Assembly: GCF_002906155.1 (NCBI RefSeq)
Contig: NZ_MUJK01000001.1
Span: 744,001-808,000 of the forward strand
Length of the DNA: 64,000 bases
From: Pseudomonas laurylsulfativorans
GTDB lineage: Bacteria > Pseudomonadota > Gammaproteobacteria > Pseudomonadales > Pseudomonadaceae
Direction: 5' to 3'
Below the pieces are notes generated by a model that searched no databases, was not told the origin of the DNA, and worked only from the letters and a program-made list of their open reading frames with translations. The position numbers and the translations under genes were made by a program. This document shows, in pieces, positions 62,299 through 64,000 of this stretch (position 1 is its first letter; each line of letters opens with the position of its first letter).

Positions 62299-62754
62299 TC
62301 AAGGATTGACCTGATACCCCTTGCCCTGCAAACAGCTGGTGTAAGCCGTCGCGGTGTTTGCCTCTGTGGTTTTCGCATCCGCCCGGCGTTCCTGGCGTTG
62401 ACGTGAACCACCGACCACCATCCCGGCCGCTGCCGTCGATTTGGCCCGGTCCTGGCGATAATCCTGTTTCCTGTCATCGTCGACACGATCATAGACTTCG
62501 TCGTGCTGATTGCCGCGCACCTGGGCAGCCGTTGCGCCGGCGGCGGCCCCGACAGCTGCGCCCTTGATTCTCCCGCCGGAAGGCGTGGAAGACGTCGAGG
62601 CGCTTTGGCTGGCGGCGATGCTGTTGCATTCGTTGATGTCGACCTGGGTTTGTTGCGAACTTTGCCCTTTCATCGGCACCACCGTTTGCGCCCATCCCGG
62701 GGCGCTCAAAACCGACAATGCGATGCACAGGCTGACCGGTGAAAACCTTTTCAT
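62299..62754 (-). CDS. Exported glycine-zipper (YMGG-like) protein, paralogue
   Basis: A 151-residue protein with signal peptide (RFSPVSLCIALSVLSAPGWAQ). TVVPMKGQSSQQTQVDINEC, the zipper IKGAAVGAAAGATAAQVRG and DRVDDDRKQDYRQDRA are almost the same as in the protein at 31217-31681, and both end with a single cysteine and a GYxV tail. The ATG at 62754 follows GGAGG; the frame stays open to 62913. The role is unknown. Confidence 0.78.
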   Translation of the reverse strand: MKRFSPVSLCIALSVLSAPGWAQTVVPMKGQSSQQTQVDINECNSIAASQSASTSSTPSGGRIKGAAVGAAAGATAAQVRGNQHDEVYDRVDDDRKQDYRQDRAKSTAAAGMVVGGSRQRQERRADAKTTEANTATAYTSCLQGKGYQVNP

Positions 62755-62886
62755 AATGACCTCCGACAGGTTTGCCACAACAGGCAAGCCTTTGGGTCGA
62801 CTGGCGGGCGGCTGGGCGACGCCATGCGTCGCTTGCCGATCAGGGTGGAGCAACTGAAAAGTGTAGTTCAACGGCCCAAGCGGCGC

Positions 62887-62914
62887 TGTGGGAGCGGGCT
62901 TGCTCGCTCCCACA
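62887..62914. repeat. Single REP hairpin
   Basis: TGTGGGAGCG (62887-62896) pairs with CGCTCCCACA (62905-62914), with an 8-base loop. It lies 17 bp beyond the stop of the quinone reductase gene, as a compact REP that can act as a transcript end. Confidence 0.85.
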
Positions 62915-62931
62915 GGGGGGGGTGGTGTTAA

Positions 62932-63642
62932 TCAGCCATTGGTGGTCAGCGGATAGAGTTTGTCATCGAACTGCGCCAGCTTCGGAAATACCAAGGGTTG
63001 GTCGTCGCTCAAGTGCTGCAAACGCTGGCTGTAATCAACCAGAAACTGCTGGCGCGCCTCTTCACTGATGTACGGCACATGCCAGGCCACGAAGGGTTCC
63101 AGCACATCAAACCCGACATAGGCCAACGTGCCACGCAGGATCGGCCGCAGCATGTCCTCCAATGGCCCATGAATCGCGCCTTCGCCAAACATGTGTTCAC
63201 GGCCACCCAGGGTCACGGTCACCAGCGCCTTTTTGCCGGCCAGACCACCCTGATCGTAGAAACGCTTGCCGCCGTAGCAGATGCCGGACACCAGCACCCG
63301 GTCGATCCAGCCCTTGAGCATGGCCGGGGCGGAGAACCAGAAGATCGGGAAGTTGAGGATCAGCAGGTCGGCCCACAGCAGCTTGTCCAGCTCAGCCTGG
63401 ATGTCCGCCGCCAGCGACTGGCTCTTCACGCCCAGGCGTTGTTCCAGGGCATAGACCAGGTACTCGGGGTTTTCCCGATTCGAGAAGTCCGCGTCGCTGG
63501 CCACCGGGTTCCAGTTCATTTTGTACAGGTCGCTGACCTGCACTTCGTGGCCCTGGGCTTCGAGTGTGGCAACGGCCTGGTCCCGCAGGGCGGCGGTGAA
63601 GGATTTCGGCTCCGGGTGTGCGTGGACGATCAGTACTTTCAT
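62932..63642 (-). CDS. Flavodoxin-fold NAD(P)H:quinone oxidoreductase
   Basis: A 236-residue protein. The N-terminus MKVLIVHAHPEPKSFTAALR and the segments ADLLILNFPIFWFSAPAMLK and VTLGGREHMFGEG are typical of the NQO1/MdaB-like family (FMN or FAD-binding flavodoxin fold). It reduces quinones by two electrons, protecting against oxidative stress. The gene begins 9 bp after the ABC transporter gene stop and so is likely part of that transcript; this pairing of a peptide-type ABC ATPase and a quinone reductase is unexplained. Confidence 0.9.
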   Translation of the reverse strand: MKVLIVHAHPEPKSFTAALRDQAVATLEAQGHEVQVSDLYKMNWNPVASDADFSNRENPEYLVYALEQRLGVKSQSLAADIQAELDKLLWADLLILNFPIFWFSAPAMLKGWIDRVLVSGICYGGKRFYDQGGLAGKKALVTVTLGGREHMFGEGAIHGPLEDMLRPILRGTLAYVGFDVLEPFVAWHVPYISEEARQQFLVDYSQRLQHLSDDQPLVFPKLAQFDDKLYPLTTNG

Positions 63643-63651
63643 GGTGGTTCC

Positions 63652-64000
63652 TTAGACTTTTTCCAGCGTATCGGTTGAAGGTGTGGAAGCGCGCGTGGCC
63701 AGCAACCGGTCGAGCCAGTCAGGGTCCATTTGCGGTTCGGAAGAAAACAGCAGCCCGGTGTAGTCCTGATGCGGCGGGGTGAAGATCTGGCTGCGCGAGC
63801 CGTGGTCCACCACCCTGCCCCGTTGCATCACCAATACCTCATCGGCAATGGCCCGCACTGTAGCAACATCGTGGGTGATGAACAGGTAGGCGACACCCAG
63901 CTGTTGCTGGATGCGGTTGAGCAATTTCAGTACGCCTTCGGCCACCAGTTGGTCGAGGGCCGAGGTCACTTCGTCGCAGATGATCAGTTGCGGATCGGCC
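63652..64000 (-). CDS. Peptide/nickel-type ABC transporter ATP-binding protein (5' part beyond the edge)
   Basis: Only the C-terminal part is in the window: frame open from 64000 to a stop at 63652. It contains PQLIICDEVTSALDQLV (Walker B followed by the D-loop) and YLFITHDVATVRAIADEVLV (H-loop), then RGRVVDHGSRSQIFTPPHQDYTGLL in parts, ending TDTLEKV. The HQDYT-L tail is typical of oligopeptide/dipeptide/glutathione-type ABC ATPases, usually with two fused ATPase domains. The rest of the gene and the permease genes would lie beyond the right edge. Confidence 0.88.
   Translation of the reverse strand, partial: ADPQLIICDEVTSALDQLVAEGVLKLLNRIQQQLGVAYLFITHDVATVRAIADEVLVMQRGRVVDHGSRSQIFTPPHQDYTGLLFSSEPQMDPDWLDRLLATRASTPSTDTLEKV

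Overview
The window looks like a chromosomal segment of a Pseudomonas, most likely of the fluorescens group. The evidence is high GC with strong third-position GC bias, REP elements with the core TGTGGGAGCGAGC or TGTAGGAGCCGGC, and gene families typical of that genus (Ohr/OhrR, AraC regulators, AspT-type carrier, a caa3-type oxidase). No rRNA, tRNA or CRISPR array was seen.

1-8 kb: a minus-strand operon encodes a YCF48-like beta-propeller, an RND/MMPL exporter and a DUF1302 outer-membrane protein (cut by the left edge), with an AraC regulator upstream. A plus-strand trio follows: two dimeric alpha/beta-barrel proteins and an MDR quinone oxidoreductase. 8-16 kb: an Lrp regulator and lactate-permease-like carrier, then an organic-peroxide locus with OhrR, three Ohr paralogues, a Tat-exported epoxide hydrolase and a LysR regulator. 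At least five sites in this locus share a 12-bp palindrome close to ATCGTATGCGAT, several of them in tandem 15 bp apart. 16-22 kb: DUF2252 protein, TrmK, a threonine dehydratase-like enzyme with a divergent AraC regulator, and small proteins. 22-27 kb: a complete aa3/caa3-type oxidase operon whose subunit II carries two cytochrome c domains and which has two subunit III genes. 27-34 kb: small envelope proteins, a duplicated REP unit and an IS110-family insertion.

34.6-58.7 kb is the most unusual region. It opens with a ToxR/ToxS-like membrane regulator pair, small exported proteins, an AraC regulator, a 34-residue membrane peptide, a CSS-EAL cyclic-di-GMP phosphodiesterase and a beta-barrel protein, in a more AT-rich context. 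It then has one operon-like block: a 4037-residue repeat protein with an N-terminal LEPR-type motif and DUF4347 domain, a TolC-family lipoprotein, two HlyD-like adaptors (one with an extra cytoplasmic domain), and an M50 site-2 protease fused to a PqqD-like domain and a HlyD-like domain. There is no ABC exporter ATPase and no RTX repeat, so this is not a standard type I secretion locus. I propose it is a dedicated surface-protein export/processing system of a poorly described type, possibly controlled by the neighbouring regulators.

58.7-64 kb: AspT-like carrier, MscS-type channel, a second glycine-zipper protein (paralogue of the one at 31.2 kb), a flavodoxin-fold quinone reductase and the end of a peptide-type ABC ATPase gene cut by the right edge. 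Start codons were chosen by ribosome-binding site and family length; where this shortened the longest open frame, the entry says so.
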